Part shown: positions 24,757 to 36,396 of the stretch, in pieces
How positions within the stretch are numbered: the stretch's first letter is position 1
How the letters are laid out: each line of letters opens with the position of its first letter
DNA from: Paenarthrobacter aurescens TC1
Lineage (GTDB): Bacteria > Actinomycetota > Actinomycetes > Actinomycetales > Micrococcaceae
Reading direction: 5' to 3'
Assembly: GCA_000014925.1 (NCBI GenBank)
Contig: CP000474.1
Span: 2,356,001 to 2,420,000 of the forward strand
Length of the DNA stretch: 64,000 nt
Position numbers and translations under genes: made by a program
Notes under the pieces: generated by a model
Told to the model about the DNA's origin: nothing
Seen by the model: the letters and a program-made list of their open reading frames with translations, nothing else
Database searches by the model: none

Positions 24757-26669
24757 GGCATAGCTGCGGTCGTGGTCCGCGTAGCGTGGGGCAAGGCCTC
24801 CCAACGCCGCTGACTAAGGACCGCCAACGCTGCATCCCGGTGTCCGGGTTTGTTCAAACGGGCAACCTCCGCGGCCAGGACCGCACCCCGGAAAGCCAGC
24901 GCACGGCCGCGCCCAAGATACTTGTCTGCATAGCGGACCCGATTAACCGACATCAACGCAGTCAATTGGGGTGACGTGCCCGACCCCCCACGTTCGTGCC
25001 ACATCCGGGCTGCAGGCTCAAACCAGATGGAGAAACCCGCGTCCCTCACCCGGTGGCAATAATCCGTTTCTTCCGAATACAGAAAAAACTGCTCATCCCA
25101 CGCACCCACCGCATCAGCCGCCTCGGCACTGATCAGGAGAGCCGCACCCGTAGCCCAGTCAACACAATGCCCGTGCAAGTAACTCTCCGGGTCAAAGTCC
25201 ATCTCAGACAACCATCCCGGTCTGGCCTTCACATGACTGCCCAACGCCGCGTCACCAAGCGCTCGCAGAACGCCCGGCTCGCGGCGCAACGACGGGTAAA
25301 TACTTCCGTCATCGTCCAACAGGACTGGAACAACCATGCCGGCCCCCAGCTCTTTCATCCGCCTAAGCATGGCGGCCACTGCTCCAGGTTCTACGCGGAG
25401 GTCCGGGTTGAGGACGAGGTAGCTGCCAGCCTGGCCGGCCACGGACAACGCGGTGTTGATACCGCCGGCATACCCGAGGTTTCCACCCGTGCGAACTGCT
25501 GTGACGTCGGGGTGGTGCGACAGTTCAAGGAGGGTGCTCTCATCGGGAGAGTTATCTGCCACCACCACCTTGATCGACTGATCCGTAGTTTCCTTCCGCA
25601 GGCTGGCGAGCAGCGGCCCGACATCGTCGGCATTGTTGTAGGTGACCACAATTACGGCGACGTCGGCCTTCTCGGCAACAGACACGAAAGGTCCCGGAGC
25701 CCGGCTGGGCACGGGTTCCGGGACGGCGTATGCGGTGGTGGAAAGCAAAGTTCTGGGCTCGATGTCGGAACTGCTCCACATCCGCAACTTCACGTACGCC
25801 TCCGGCCCCTCCACCAAATAGCGGCGTGCCAACCGGCGTGGCTCCAGCATCAGGCGCCATGCCCATTCGAGGCTGTGCGAACTGGCCCATGAGGGAGCAC
25901 GCCGGACGTTCCCCGCCAGGAAATCCACCACGGCACCAAACGCCAGCAGGACCTTGGCGCCTGTCAGGTGGCCGTACTCGGCTATCCACAGTTCCTGTCG
26001 GGGTTTTCCCAAACCAACCACCAGGACGTCGGGGGCTGCCGCCCGTATCTCCTGGGCGAGCTTGCGGGAGGCTGCGGCATCCCCCAGCGTGGACCTGGCA
26101 GGAGCCCACCAACCAACTACGTTCAGCTCAGGCCTCTCCGTTGCAAACTTCCCCGCGATCAGTTTCTGGGTCTCTTCTGAACCTCCCAGGAACCCCAGGC
26201 GCAAGCCCCGTGCCGCTGCGCCAGTCAGGAGGGGGTGAATGAGGTCGCTGCCGGCAAGCCGGGGCCACGTCCTCGACGTCAGGCGCCGCGCCTCGGTGGC
26301 CAGGGGTGCGCCGTCGATCAGGGTCAACCATTCGACAGGTGCGGGCGGGTCCAAGGTGCCCATCCAGCGGCTTCCGGTTCCGAAGTGCCGGACATGATCC
26401 AAATTTGCGGAGCAAACGCCCAGGGGTGGCGCATCGGGGGAGCCAGCACGATCCAAAATTTCCCGAATCGCGCCGTCAGCTTCCATGAGCCTGACCGGGA
26501 CCCCGCCCAGGTTCACCCAAGGAGCCCCCGCCACCGGCTCTGCGGAACCGGCCACACTTTGGTGCCGCTGATGACGCGGGCTTCCGGCTGTGACACCACG
26601 TCGCGGGTAAAGGTGGGGGACTACCCTGTGGAGCAGATCTCCAGTGGGCAGGATTTTCGGTGGCAGCAT
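24753..26669 (-). CDS. WecG/TagA-type glycosyltransferase fused to a GT2 domain
   Basis: 638 residues with two catalytic units. Residues about 45-285 are a GT26 (WecG/TagA/CpsF) domain: VPVRLMEADGAIREIL, LIDGAPLATEARRL, LGFLGGSEETQKL, VLVVGLGKPRQELWIAE and AFGAVVDFLAGNVRRAP. In this family the enzyme adds the second sugar to a lipid-linked primer. Residues about 325-638 are a GT2 domain of rhamnosyltransferase type: VIVVTYNNADDVGPLL, NLGYAGGINTAL, LVLNPDLRVEPGAVAAM and FFLYSEETDYCHRV. I start at ATG 26669, eight bases after TTGGAG; an in-frame TTG lies four codons upstream. First gene of the minus block that ends at 23920. Confidence 0.87.
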   Translation of the reverse strand: MLPPKILPTGDLLHRVVPHLYPRRGVTAGSPRHQRHQSVAGSAEPVAGAPWVNLGGVPVRLMEADGAIREILDRAGSPDAPPLGVCSANLDHVRHFGTGSRWMGTLDPPAPVEWLTLIDGAPLATEARRLTSRTWPRLAGSDLIHPLLTGAAARGLRLGFLGGSEETQKLIAGKFATERPELNVVGWWAPARSTLGDAAASRKLAQEIRAAAPDVLVVGLGKPRQELWIAEYGHLTGAKVLLAFGAVVDFLAGNVRRAPSWASSHSLEWAWRLMLEPRRLARRYLVEGPEAYVKLRMWSSSDIEPRTLLSTTAYAVPEPVPSRAPGPFVSVAEKADVAVIVVTYNNADDVGPLLASLRKETTDQSIKVVVADNSPDESTLLELSHHPDVTAVRTGGNLGYAGGINTALSVAGQAGSYLVLNPDLRVEPGAVAAMLRRMKELGAGMVVPVLLDDDGSIYPSLRREPGVLRALGDAALGSHVKARPGWLSEMDFDPESYLHGHCVDWATGAALLISAEAADAVGAWDEQFFLYSEETDYCHRVRDAGFSIWFEPAARMWHERGGSGTSPQLTALMSVNRVRYADKYLGRGRALAFRGAVLAAEVARLNKPGHRDAALAVLSQRRWEALPHATRTTTAAMP

Positions 26670-26842
26670 TCTCGGCTCCAACTCAAGGCATTACCATGTG
26701 GCCGACGACCCGAGGCTGCTGCACTGCCTGGATCGTCGGTGGCGGACCTGTGCCGCCGTGTCAACATGTTCATTTGAGTTGTCTCCCGGCCTCCTGCAAG
26801 AGGCTGCCGTACGGCTACTTTAGGACGTTTCGCAGGACTCCG
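26670..26842 (-). promoter_or_regulatory. Intergenic region upstream of the WecG-GT2 gene
   Basis: 173 bases between rmlC-rmlD and the WecG fusion. On the minus strand GTTGACAC offers a -35 hexamer without a clear -10 at 16-18 bases. A short GCCTC/GAGGC hairpin follows the rmlC-rmlD stop. Promoter status is uncertain. Confidence 0.25.
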
Positions 26843-28252
26843 CTAGAGCTGCAGGCTCCTGAGGAACTCAGCGAGGCGCTGAGTTGCCGCCGGGGGATCA
26901 AAGCCGGTGGCACGGATCTTGGATAAGTCCAGGACGCTGCTGCGGGGGCGCGGCGCAGTTCCCGGCCCCATGTAGTCCGCGGTGCTGATGGGCGTCACCC
27001 GTTCCGGGTCCGCTCCACTCAACCTGTACACGTCCCTGGCAACTCCGGCCCAGGACTGCCGCTCCCCGCCATTACTGAGGTTGTAAGTTCCGTAAGGGGC
27101 TTGATGATCAAGCAGGTGCCGAATTCCCGCAGCGATGTCTTTTGCGAAGCTCAACCGCCCCCATTGGTCATCCACTACCGATGGCGAGGCGCCCTTGGCC
27201 GCCAACGATGCCATGGTTCGAACAAAGTTTCTCCCCTCGCCCACAACCCAACTTGTCCTGACGATGTAGTGCTTCTGCACTGCCGCTACCGCCGCGTCAC
27301 CTGCGGCCTTACTCTGACCGTAGACTCCCAGGGGAGTGGGCATCTCATCTTCGAAGTGGACCTCTGCTGTGCCGTCGAAAACGTAGTCACTGGATACATG
27401 GACCAATGTCAGTGAATGCTCGACGGCGGCACGCGCCAAGCGGGAAACAGCAGTTGCGTTGATGTTCCAGGCAGCTGCGCGACCTTCCGGAGTTTCGGCG
27501 GCATCCACCGCCGTGAACGCGGCGGCGTTGATAACCGCGGAGTAAGAGCGCCAGTTGACGGCGCGGTAGGAGGCCTCAGAGGTGATGTCGAATTGCGCGC
27601 GGCCAGCGAACTCCACCGTGGCGTCCCCTTCGAAGGCGTGCCGGAGTGCTGTGCCTAACTGGCCCTCAGCTCCAAGGACCAGCGTGCGGCGCCCCGGCAT
27701 GGGAACAACGTCCGCGAGGCGCGGATGCTTCTTGTCCTGTGGAGACAGAATGGCGCTCTTCAAGGGAATCGGCCAGGGCACGGCGACGTGTTCGTCGGCA
27801 AGGTTGAGGAAGGTGTAGTCCCTCTGCGCCTCCGCGCTCCAATGGTCGTTGACCAAGTACGTATAGGCGGTGTCGTCTTCCAGAGTCTGGAACGCGTTGC
27901 CTACGCCCCGCGGGACAAACACGGCGTCGTGGGCAGTCAGTTCAGCGCAGAACGAGGTCCCGAACGTTGGACCTTCGCGGAGGTCTACCCAGGCGCCGAA
28001 GATGCGGCCGGAGGCCAAGGACACGAACTTGTCCCATGGCTCGGCATGAAACCCACGAATCGTTCCGCGTGCTGCGTTGAAGGAGATATTGTTTTGCACC
28101 GGCCCGAAGTCCGGGAGGCCTATGTCCCGCATCTTGGCCCGGTGCCAGTTCTCCTTGAACCAGCCTCGTTCATCACCATGAACTGCCAGTTCAAACAGCA
28201 GCAAGCCTGGAATGGGCGTGGTCCTCGAGTGCAGTTGCTCTCCCGGTTTCAC
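26843..28252 (-). CDS. Fused dTDP-4-dehydrorhamnose 3,5-epimerase (RmlC) and reductase (RmlD)
   Basis: 469 residues covering the last two steps of dTDP-L-rhamnose synthesis. Residues about 1-180 form the RmlC cupin (PGLLLFELAVHGDERGWFKE, VQNNISFNAARGTIRGFH, FVPRGVGNAFQTLED). Residues about 187-469 form the RmlD reductase (TLVLGAEGQLGTALRHAF, VSSDYVFDGTAE and a YGQSKAAGD active-site YxxxK). Read in order, the two domains act one after the other. Starts at GTG 28252, three bases after the rmlB stop, so the two genes are co-transcribed. Domain fusions of this kind are known in Actinobacteria. Confidence 0.93.
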   Translation of the reverse strand: MKPGEQLHSRTTPIPGLLLFELAVHGDERGWFKENWHRAKMRDIGLPDFGPVQNNISFNAARGTIRGFHAEPWDKFVSLASGRIFGAWVDLREGPTFGTSFCAELTAHDAVFVPRGVGNAFQTLEDDTAYTYLVNDHWSAEAQRDYTFLNLADEHVAVPWPIPLKSAILSPQDKKHPRLADVVPMPGRRTLVLGAEGQLGTALRHAFEGDATVEFAGRAQFDITSEASYRAVNWRSYSAVINAAAFTAVDAAETPEGRAAAWNINATAVSRLARAAVEHSLTLVHVSSDYVFDGTAEVHFEDEMPTPLGVYGQSKAAGDAAVAAVQKHYIVRTSWVVGEGRNFVRTMASLAAKGASPSVVDDQWGRLSFAKDIAAGIRHLLDHQAPYGTYNLSNGGERQSWAGVARDVYRLSGADPERVTPISTADYMGPGTAPRPRSSVLDLSKIRATGFDPPAATQRLAEFLRSLQL

Positions 28253-28255
28253 GCC

Positions 28256-30174
<1,919 letters not shown>

Positions 30175-30180
30175 GCTGGA

Positions 30181-31113
30181 CTACGCTGCAGAAACGTCCT
30201 CGAGAGCGCGCGCAATCTCAGCCGGCAGCGCCGTCAATTGAGCGTCCAGGAGTTCCTTGAGCTGAACAGCGTTTCTGGGCCCTACCACTGCGGTGGAGAC
30301 GCCGGGCCTGGAGAGCAGCCAGCTCAGCGATACGTCCATTGGTGTCCTCCCCAGCCCGCGCGCTGCCATGGCCACAGCTTCCACCACGCGGGATGGCCGC
30401 GACTCGAGGTACGGCTCTACGTAGCCAGCAAGGCGAGTCTGGGCGGCACGCGAATCAGCAGGAATTTGTCCACGGTATTTGCCGCTCAGCACACCACGGC
30501 CCAAAGGCGCCCATGCCATCAGCCCCAGTCCTGCGTCTTCCACGGCAGGGATGAGTTCGTCCTCGGCTTTGCGCTGAACGAGCGAGTATTCGGACTGGTT
30601 GGCCACCAGAGTGAAGCCGGCCACTGCCGCTGCCTTGGCCGTCTGCCAGCCGTTGTAATTGGAGATACCCACGTAGCGTGCACGCCCGCTTCGCTGGGCT
30701 AACTCCAATGCTGAAAGGGTTTCGTCCAAGGGCACGTTCGGATCCCACTCGTGGGCGAACCAAATATCGATGTAGTCGGTGCCGAGCCTGGCGAGGCTGG
30801 CATCAAGGGCGGACAACATCGCGCCGCGGGAAGCATTGATACTGCGCCTGGAGTCCGACGACGACACGCCGGCTTTCGTGGAAATCACAATTTCCGATCG
30901 GGCCACCACATCGCCCAGCATGGACCCCAACATGGCTTCTGCCCGGCCTTGGGCGTAAGACGCTGCCGTGTCCACAACAGTGCCGCCGGCGGCAACGAAT
31001 TCATGGAGCAGTTCGGCAGCGTCCTGCTCGTCGGTCTCCTGGGCCCAGGACATGGTTCCAAGGGACAATGAGGACACACGGAATCCACTGTTTCCGACAT
31101 AACGCTGCTGCAT
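30181..31113 (-). CDS. Aldo/keto reductase
   Basis: 310-residue NADPH-dependent TIM barrel. The active-site tetrad is visible: Asp and Tyr in [14 protein letters not shown], Lys in [10 protein letters not shown], His in [10 protein letters not shown]. The C-terminal [20 protein letters not shown] binds the cofactor phosphate. Its stop is six bases from the convergent rmlA stop, so it marks the edge of the polysaccharide region. A substrate cannot be named. Predicted leaderless (TAAGCT 7 bases before ATG). Confidence 0.9.
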   Translation of the reverse strand: MQQRYVGNSGFRVSSLSLGTMSWAQETDEQDAAELLHEFVAAGGTVVDTAASYAQGRAEAMLGSMLGDVVARSEIVISTKAGVSSSDSRRSINASRGAMLSALDASLARLGTDYIDIWFAHEWDPNVPLDETLSALELAQRSGRARYVGISNYNGWQTAKAAAVAGFTLVANQSEYSLVQRKAEDELIPAVEDAGLGLMAWAPLGRGVLSGKYRGQIPADSRAAQTRLAGYVEPYLESRPSRVVEAVAMAARGLGRTPMDVSLSWLLSRPGVSTAVVGPRNAVQLKELLDAQLTALPAEIARALEDVSAA

Positions 31114-31120
31114 AGCAGTT

Positions 31121-31157
31121 AGCTTACGGGGAGTTAGAGGACTTCATGACGTAGGGT
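31121..31157. promoter_or_regulatory. Divergent promoter pair: aldo/keto reductase and uppP
   Basis: Minus-strand -10 TAAGCT (31126-31121) lies 7 bases before the reductase ATG; plus-strand TAGGGT (31152-31157) lies 8 bases before the uppP GTG. Neither gene has a ribosome site, so both are likely leaderless. Confidence 0.45.
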
Positions 31158-31165
31158 CTATTCAC

Positions 31166-31999
31166 GTGAACTGGATAGAAGCAGCCTTGCTGGGCCTGGT
31201 GCAGGGCCTCACCGAATTCCTCCCGATTTCCTCGAGCGCACACCTGCGGATTGTCGGATCATTCCTTCCGAATGCCGCAGACCCCGGTGCTGCCTTTACG
31301 GCCATAACGCAGCTGGGAACTGAAACCGCCGTGATTGTCTACTTCTGGCGTGACATAGTACGGATCGTCCAAGCATGGTTCGGCTCCCTCACAGGCAAGG
31401 TGGAGCGCAACAATCCGGATGCCCGCATGGGTTGGCTGGTCATCCTGGGCAGCCTGCCGATCATCGTCCTGGGCCTGTTGTTCCAGGACCAGATCGAGTC
31501 GGTGCTGCGCAGTATGTGGATCGTCGCCACCATGCTGATCGTCTTCGGCATGATCCTTGCTGTTGCCGACGCCGTTGGCAGGCAGGAGAGGGATCTCACG
31601 CAGCTGAGCTACAAGCACGGCATCCTCTACGGCTTTGCACAGGCCATGGCCTTGATCCCGGGCGTTTCCCGCTCCGGCGGCACCATCACCGCCGGCCTGC
31701 TCATGGGGTACACACGTGAAGCAGCCGCCCGGTACTCCTTCCTCTTGGCCATACCGGCCGTGTTCGGCAGTGGCCTCTACCAGCTCTACAAGACAGTTTC
31801 CAACGAGGGACTCGCTGGTCCCTATGGCCTCCCGGAGACTGCGCTGGCCACAGTCATCGCTTTCGTGGTGGGTTACGTCATCATTGGCTGGTTCCTGAAG
31901 TTTGTCTCCACCCGCAGTTACCGGCTGTTCGTTTGGTACCGGATTCTCCTTGGCTTGGCCTTGTATGTCCTGCTCGGTTTCAATGTGATCAGCGCCTAG
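31166..31999 (+). CDS. uppP: Undecaprenyl-diphosphatase
   Basis: 277-residue BacA/UppP membrane phosphatase with about eight helices. It dephosphorylates undecaprenyl-PP so the carrier can be reused for peptidoglycan and surface glycans. Family motifs are both present: [18 protein letters not shown] (10-27, with the catalytic Glu) and [13 protein letters not shown] (about 165-177, with the conserved Arg). It sits next to a locus that would consume lipid carrier. GTG start, no ribosome site. Confidence 0.96.
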   Translation: MNWIEAALLGLVQGLTEFLPISSSAHLRIVGSFLPNAADPGAAFTAITQLGTETAVIVYFWRDIVRIVQAWFGSLTGKVERNNPDARMGWLVILGSLPIIVLGLLFQDQIESVLRSMWIVATMLIVFGMILAVADAVGRQERDLTQLSYKHGILYGFAQAMALIPGVSRSGGTITAGLLMGYTREAAARYSFLLAIPAVFGSGLYQLYKTVSNEGLAGPYGLPETALATVIAFVVGYVIIGWFLKFVSTRSYRLFVWYRILLGLALYVLLGFNVISA

Positions 32000-32002
32000 C
32001 AC

Positions 32003-32008
32003 TAAGGT
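32003..32008 (+). promoter_or_regulatory. -10 box of mshC, predicted leaderless
   Basis: TAAGGT is followed by 6 bases and then the GTG at 32015, with no Shine-Dalgarno sequence between. Confidence 0.45.
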
Positions 32009-32014
32009 TGAGTA

Positions 32015-33292
32015 GTGAAATCGTGGACCTCCCGCCCTGTTCCTGAGCTGCCCGGCAGCATGCCGCAACTACGGCTGTACGACACAGCCCTTGGTCGTGT
32101 GGTGGACGTCGAGAGACAGCCGGAACAGTCGATGTATGTCTGCGGCATCACGCCGTATGACGCCACCCACATGGGACACGCAGCCAGTTACGTGGCTTTC
32201 GACCTCCTGAACCGTGCTTGGCGCGATGCCGGCGTCCGGGTGTCCTACGTCCAGAACGTCACGGACATCGATGATCCGCTTTTGGAGCGGGCCACGGCCA
32301 CTGGCGTGGACTGGCGCGAATTGGCGCAGAGCCAGATTGACTTGTTCCAGACAGACATGGACGCTTTGAATGTCCTCGCTCCGAACCATTACATCGGTGC
32401 GGTGGAGGCCATCCCGGACATCGTTCCCGCCATCGAGCAGCTCATTGCAGACGGCGTGGCCTATCGCGTTGCCGGCTCCGAAGGAGAACCTGACGGCGAT
32501 GTCTACTACGACGTCGAGACGGCAGGCAAGCGCTCGGATGCCACCGACGCTTGGACGCTGGGCGACGTCTCCGGCCTCGGCGAAAAGGAGATGCTGGAGC
32601 TTTTCGCTGAACGGGGCGGCGACCCCACCAGGGCCGGGAAGCGCCATGCCCTCGATCCTTTGCTCTGGCGCGTCGCCCGTGACGGCGAGCCGAGTTGGCC
32701 AGGTTCCACCCTCGGCGATGGCCGGCCTGGCTGGCACATCGAATGTACCGTGATCGCTCAGAAGTACCTTCCCGCTCCCTTCACCGTTCAGGGCGGTGGC
32801 TCGGACCTGGTGTTCCCGCACCATGAAATGGGCGCCGGCCACGCCTATTCACTGTCCGGAGTCCCGCTGGCGCGCCACTATTCACACGCCGGCATGGTGG
32901 GGTTGGACGGCGAAAAGATGAGCAAGTCCAAGGGCAACCTGGTTCTTGTCTCAAAGCTTCGCGCTGCCGGTGAGGAACCTGCGGCAATCCGCCTTGCAAT
33001 CCTTGCCCACCACTACCGCTCTGACTGGTCATGGACCGATGCGGAGTTCGCCGAAGCCAAGGACCGGCTCAAGCAGTGGCGTGCGGCACTGGATCATGCC
33101 CCGGCCGGATCCGCCGCGGCCCTCATATCAGCCATGCGCGATGAACTTGCCAATGACCTCAACGCTCCAGGTGCCATAGCCGCCGTCGACCATTGGGCCG
33201 CGGAAGCTATTCGCTCCGGCTCGGACAAGTCCGAGCAGGACACCGCGCTTGTCACGGATGCCATCGACGCTTTGCTTGGGGTTGAACTCTAG
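32015..33292 (+). CDS. mshC: Mycothiol synthesis Cys ligase
   Basis: 425 residues. Joins L-cysteine to 1-D-myo-inosityl-GlcN, the ATP-dependent third step of mycothiol, the actinobacterial low-molecular-weight thiol. It is a class I aminoacyl-tRNA-synthetase-like fold: the zinc Cys in [16 protein letters not shown] next to the HMGH version of HIGH, the [13 protein letters not shown] zinc site, and [12 protein letters not shown] (KMSKS). The length is near MshC and shorter than many CysRS; the downstream gene is a PAC2 protein as in mycobacteria. Confidence 0.95.
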   Translation: MKSWTSRPVPELPGSMPQLRLYDTALGRVVDVERQPEQSMYVCGITPYDATHMGHAASYVAFDLLNRAWRDAGVRVSYVQNVTDIDDPLLERATATGVDWRELAQSQIDLFQTDMDALNVLAPNHYIGAVEAIPDIVPAIEQLIADGVAYRVAGSEGEPDGDVYYDVETAGKRSDATDAWTLGDVSGLGEKEMLELFAERGGDPTRAGKRHALDPLLWRVARDGEPSWPGSTLGDGRPGWHIECTVIAQKYLPAPFTVQGGGSDLVFPHHEMGAGHAYSLSGVPLARHYSHAGMVGLDGEKMSKSKGNLVLVSKLRAAGEEPAAIRLAILAHHYRSDWSWTDAEFAEAKDRLKQWRAALDHAPAGSAAALISAMRDELANDLNAPGAIAAVDHWAAEAIRSGSDKSEQDTALVTDAIDALLGVEL

Positions 33293-33308
33293 GCCACAAC
33301 AGAAAACG

Positions 33309-33341
33309 CCAACGGCCCTGACTTCGCGTCAGGGCCGTTGG
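33309..33341. terminator. Bidirectional terminator between mshC and the PAC2 gene
   Basis: 14-bp perfect stem CCAACGGCCCTGAC / GTCAGGGCCGTTGG with a TTCGC loop. It sits between convergent genes. On the minus strand it is followed by GCGTTTTCT, the better tail. Confidence 0.85.
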
Positions 33342-33363
33342 TGGTTTCGGCGGCATTAATCCG

Positions 33364-34269
33364 TCAAGGACGTTCTTTGCCGCGACGTTTCAAATACCGC
33401 TCAAACTCGCGGGCGATGGACTCGCCGGACGCCTCCGGTAGATCGGCGGTGTCCTTCGCTTCTTCCAGTTGCCGCACATAGGCAGTAATCTCAGGGTCTT
33501 CCGTTGCAAGCTCGTCCACGCCGCGCTCCCAGGCTTCAGATTCTTCAGCCAATGCCTGGCTATCCAAGGGAACCTGCAGCAGGTCCTCGATCCTGTGCAG
33601 GATCGCCAGCTGCGCCTTGGGGGAGGGCGGCTGGGCAACGTAATGCGGAACTGCTGCCCACAGGGAGACCGTCGGCAGCCCTGCCAGCATCGCGAACTCT
33701 GCGAGCACACCCACAATTCCCACTGGTCCCTCGTACTGGGAAGCTTCCAGGTTGAGGCGCTCCCGCAGGGAACTGTCCTCGGTGGTGGTGCTCACCGGAA
33801 TTGGACGGCTGTGGGGAACGTCGGCGAGGAGCGCACCCACCAAAATCACGGAGTCCACTTTGAGCGCTTCAGCATGGACCAGCAGTTCGGTGGTGTAGGC
33901 CCGCCAGCGATATGAGGGCTCAGTGCCCAGAACCAGAACCACATCCACGTTGCTGTCCGGAACTTCAGCTTTGTAAATCCGCGTTGACGGCCATTTCACC
34001 TTTCGGGCGCCTGAGGATGTACGCCGCACGGTTGGCCGCGTGAACTGGAAGTCGTAGTACTCCTCGGCGTCCACAGTGGCAACCTTCTTGCCGTCCCAGA
34101 GCTTGTTCAAGTAGTGCAGCGCATCGCTGGCAGCCTCACCGGCGTCATTCCAGCCCTCAAACGCCGCGAGCATTACGGTGACGCGCTGGCCGTCCGCGGG
34201 TTCCTTGAGGAAACGCTCGGGCTCCGCGGTCATGTCCTGTCCTTCGGGGGTCCCGTCCACACTGTTCAT
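33364..34269 (-). CDS. PAC2 family protein
   Basis: 301 residues. PAC2 proteins are related to archaeal and eukaryotic proteasome-assembly chaperones; here the hallmark AAFEGWNDAGEAASDALHYL and LGTEPSYRWRAY, ILVGALLADVPHSRP and GVLAEFAMLAGLPTVSLWA are clear. An equivalent gene (Rv2125) lies in the same neighbourhood in M. tuberculosis, between mshC and the proteasome genes. Its role in bacteria is not established; any link to the nearby proteasome is inference. Predicted leaderless. Confidence 0.9.
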   Translation of the reverse strand: MNSVDGTPEGQDMTAEPERFLKEPADGQRVTVMLAAFEGWNDAGEAASDALHYLNKLWDGKKVATVDAEEYYDFQFTRPTVRRTSSGARKVKWPSTRIYKAEVPDSNVDVVLVLGTEPSYRWRAYTTELLVHAEALKVDSVILVGALLADVPHSRPIPVSTTTEDSSLRERLNLEASQYEGPVGIVGVLAEFAMLAGLPTVSLWAAVPHYVAQPPSPKAQLAILHRIEDLLQVPLDSQALAEESEAWERGVDELATEDPEITAYVRQLEEAKDTADLPEASGESIAREFERYLKRRGKERP

Positions 34270-34275
34270 CCACTC

Positions 34276-34385
34276 ACCCTACGTCCAAGACCCTTATGGA
34301 TGCATGGCATTCCGCGCCGAAGCGTGTCCGCGATTCGCCCACAGCGCAACGCGGGGACAGCCGCCCGCCGGGTTCCACGTAGACT
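34276..34385. promoter_or_regulatory. Divergent promoters: PAC2 gene and HAD hydrolase
   Basis: Minus-strand TAGGGT (34281-34276) lies 6 bases before the PAC2 ATG and plus-strand TAGACT (34380-34385) 7 bases before the HAD ATG. Neither has a ribosome site. Confidence 0.45.
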
Positions 34386-34392
34386 GGAAACC

Positions 34393-35112
34393 ATGCATTC
34401 GTTACCCAGCCAGCCCCTCCTCAAAGCCGTGCTCTGGGATATGGATGGCACACTCGTGGACACCGAGCCCTACTGGATCGCGGCCGAGCGTGCGCTGGTG
34501 GAATCCTACGGCGGCACGTGGTCCCAGCAGCAGGCCATGCAATTGGTGGGCCAGGCTTTGCTTCACTCGGCAGCCGTTCTGCAGGCCGCCGGTGTCAGGC
34601 TTGAGGCCCGTGAAATCGTGGACACCCTGAGCACACAGGTCATCGAACAGGTCCGAAAAGAAGTCCCGTGGCGGCCAGGCGCCCGGGAACTGCTGGATGA
34701 ACTCCACCAGGCAGGCATCCGCTGCGCCCTCGTGACCATGTCCGAGGGCCCCTTGGCCGGCGTCGTGGTGGAAAGCCTCGCCAAGCCCTACTTCGAGTTC
34801 ATGGTGACGGGCGATACTGTCACCAACGGAAAACCGCACCCCGAGGCCTACCTCACGGCCGTGGAACGGCTCAGGCTGGACGACCCGTCCGTCACCGTTG
34901 ACAACTGCGTCGCTTTGGAGGATTCCATCCCAGGTGCAACTGCCGCTATCGCGTCGGGTGTGGTCACAGTGGGAATTCCCCATCAGGTTCCCCTCCCGGA
35001 AGACCCCCGGATGATCACGTGGCCCACGTTGGTTGGCCGCACCGCACCCGATCTACAGCAGCTGGTGGCTGACCGTTTCGCCGCAGCAAACCTGCTTGAA
35101 GGGGCCAACTAG
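34393..35112 (+). CDS. HAD-superfamily hydrolase (phosphatase)
   Basis: 239 residues. Asp16 and Asp18 in LWDMDGTLVDTEPYW are the nucleophile and acid/base, Ser/Thr in CALVTMSEGP is motif 2, the Lys in TNGKPHPEAY motif 3 and CVALEDSIPGATAA motif 4. The alpha-helical cap between motifs 1 and 2 is type C1, as in beta-phosphoglucomutase and phosphoglycolate-like phosphatases. I start at ATG 34393, directly behind a TAGACT box. The stop is next to the GTG of the M50 gene. Confidence 0.9.
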   Translation: MHSLPSQPLLKAVLWDMDGTLVDTEPYWIAAERALVESYGGTWSQQQAMQLVGQALLHSAAVLQAAGVRLEAREIVDTLSTQVIEQVRKEVPWRPGARELLDELHQAGIRCALVTMSEGPLAGVVVESLAKPYFEFMVTGDTVTNGKPHPEAYLTAVERLRLDDPSVTVDNCVALEDSIPGATAAIASGVVTVGIPHQVPLPEDPRMITWPTLVGRTAPDLQQLVADRFAAANLLEGAN

Positions 35113-36279
35113 GTGAGCAGCCCATCCACACAGCATCACACGCAAAGCAAAAAGCGGGACGGCATCCCCCTCGGAAGAATCGCGGGCATTCCGGTTTACC
35201 TGGCTTACTCGTGGTTTGTCATCGCAGCTTTTACGGTGATCGTCTACGGCCCGGTCCTGATGGACTACATGCCCTATCTGAACAACTGGGCATACTTCGT
35301 AGCGCTGTGCATTGCCCTGCTGCTCGCCCTCTCTGTCCTGATCCATGAACTTGCACACGCGCTCAGCGCAAAAGCCTTCAAGTGGCCCACCGAAAAAATC
35401 GTGCTCAATCTTTGGGGCGGACACACACAATTCGAGAACTTCACGGCTTCGCCGGGACGTTCGGTTGTTGTCGCCCTGGCTGGACCCGCTTCCAACTTCC
35501 TGGTGGCCGGGGTGATGTGGGCTGTGATGTCCACCGACCTGCTCAGCGGCGTGTCCGCAACCTTGGGCGACATTCTGATGCGAGCCAACCTCTTGATCGG
35601 CATCTTCAACATTCTTCCCGGAATGCCACTCGATGGTGGTCGCTTAGTGGAGTCGGCCGTCTGGAAGGCGACCGGCAGTCAGGACAAGGGCACTATCGCT
35701 GCCGGCTGGTCCGGCCGGATCATCGTCGTCGTGCTGGTCATCTTGTTTATCGGCGTTCCCTTGATCAGCGGCGCGTGGCCGGACCTCACCTTCATTGTGA
35801 TCACCGTGCTGGTGTGCGGCTTCCTCTGGATGGGCGCCTCAAGCTCCATCCACCACGCAAAGCTCCGCAGCCGTCTCTACTTGGTAAGTGCCGCCGGCCT
35901 CGCTGAGCCGGCACTAGGCGTGCCGAACTCGGCAACAGTGGCTGACGTCCTGGACATTTCACCCACCGGAAGTCCCGCCGTCGTGATTTGCGGCCCCGAC
36001 GGCAAACCGCAGGGAGTTGTGGATTTCAGCGCAACACTCGCGGTGCCCGCCGCTGCCTCTACGACGACGCCCGTCACCGCTGTGTCGCACGCCCTGGCTG
36101 CAGGGGCTTACGTTCCGGAATGGTCGAAGGGGCAGGAATTGATCCAGTACTTGGCCCGACTCGAAGGCGGCGAATACGCTGTGGTGGACCACAACGGCAT
36201 CGTCACCGGGCTGCTCCGCCAGCAGGCGGTAGTGACGGCCATAACAGGTAAGGAAGCACGCAGGAGCGGGCGCGCCTGA
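35113..36279 (+). CDS. M50 site-2-protease-like zinc metalloprotease
   Basis: 388 residues, an intramembrane protease. The zinc motif His78-Glu79-x-x-His82 in VLIHELAHALSAKAF lies in a membrane helix and the third ligand is Asp174 in GMPLDGGRLVESAVW. Some five to six helices cover residues 15-245; the remaining 140 residues look like a pair of degenerate CBS domains (TVADVLDISPTGSPAVVIC, GEYAVVDHNGIVTGLLR). This is the SpoIVFB/Rip3-like domain arrangement. GTG start immediately after the HAD stop, so the two are one operon. Substrate unknown. Confidence 0.9.
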   Translation: MSSPSTQHHTQSKKRDGIPLGRIAGIPVYLAYSWFVIAAFTVIVYGPVLMDYMPYLNNWAYFVALCIALLLALSVLIHELAHALSAKAFKWPTEKIVLNLWGGHTQFENFTASPGRSVVVALAGPASNFLVAGVMWAVMSTDLLSGVSATLGDILMRANLLIGIFNILPGMPLDGGRLVESAVWKATGSQDKGTIAAGWSGRIIVVVLVILFIGVPLISGAWPDLTFIVITVLVCGFLWMGASSSIHHAKLRSRLYLVSAAGLAEPALGVPNSATVADVLDISPTGSPAVVICGPDGKPQGVVDFSATLAVPAAASTTTPVTAVSHALAAGAYVPEWSKGQELIQYLARLEGGEYAVVDHNGIVTGLLRQQAVVTAITGKEARRSGRA

Positions 36280-36291
36280 CTGCGTTGCCGG

Positions 36292-36297
36292 TAGAGT
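36292..36297 (+). promoter_or_regulatory. Possible -10 box upstream of trmI
   Basis: TAGAGT would start transcription near 36304, leaving a leader of about 93 bases that holds the ribosome site AGGAGCGAGGAA. Confidence 0.35.
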
Positions 36298-36396
36298 TAC
36301 ATGCCGGCGGATATACAAAAGAGACCCATTGATTTTTTGGCGCCCACCAGCCGGTCACACATCGCGGCCCAGCCGTACAGGAGCGAGGAACACCAC

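Noticed and set aside
24996..25892. A 298-codon plus-strand frame opposite the WecG-GT2 fusion
   Set aside because: No domain, no start signals; the minus-strand gene has clear GT26 and GT2 motifs.
32015..33292. mshC as a cysteinyl-tRNA synthetase
   Set aside because: HMGH plus the length and the PAC2/uppP neighbourhood match MshC; a CysRS would carry a longer C-terminal anticodon part.
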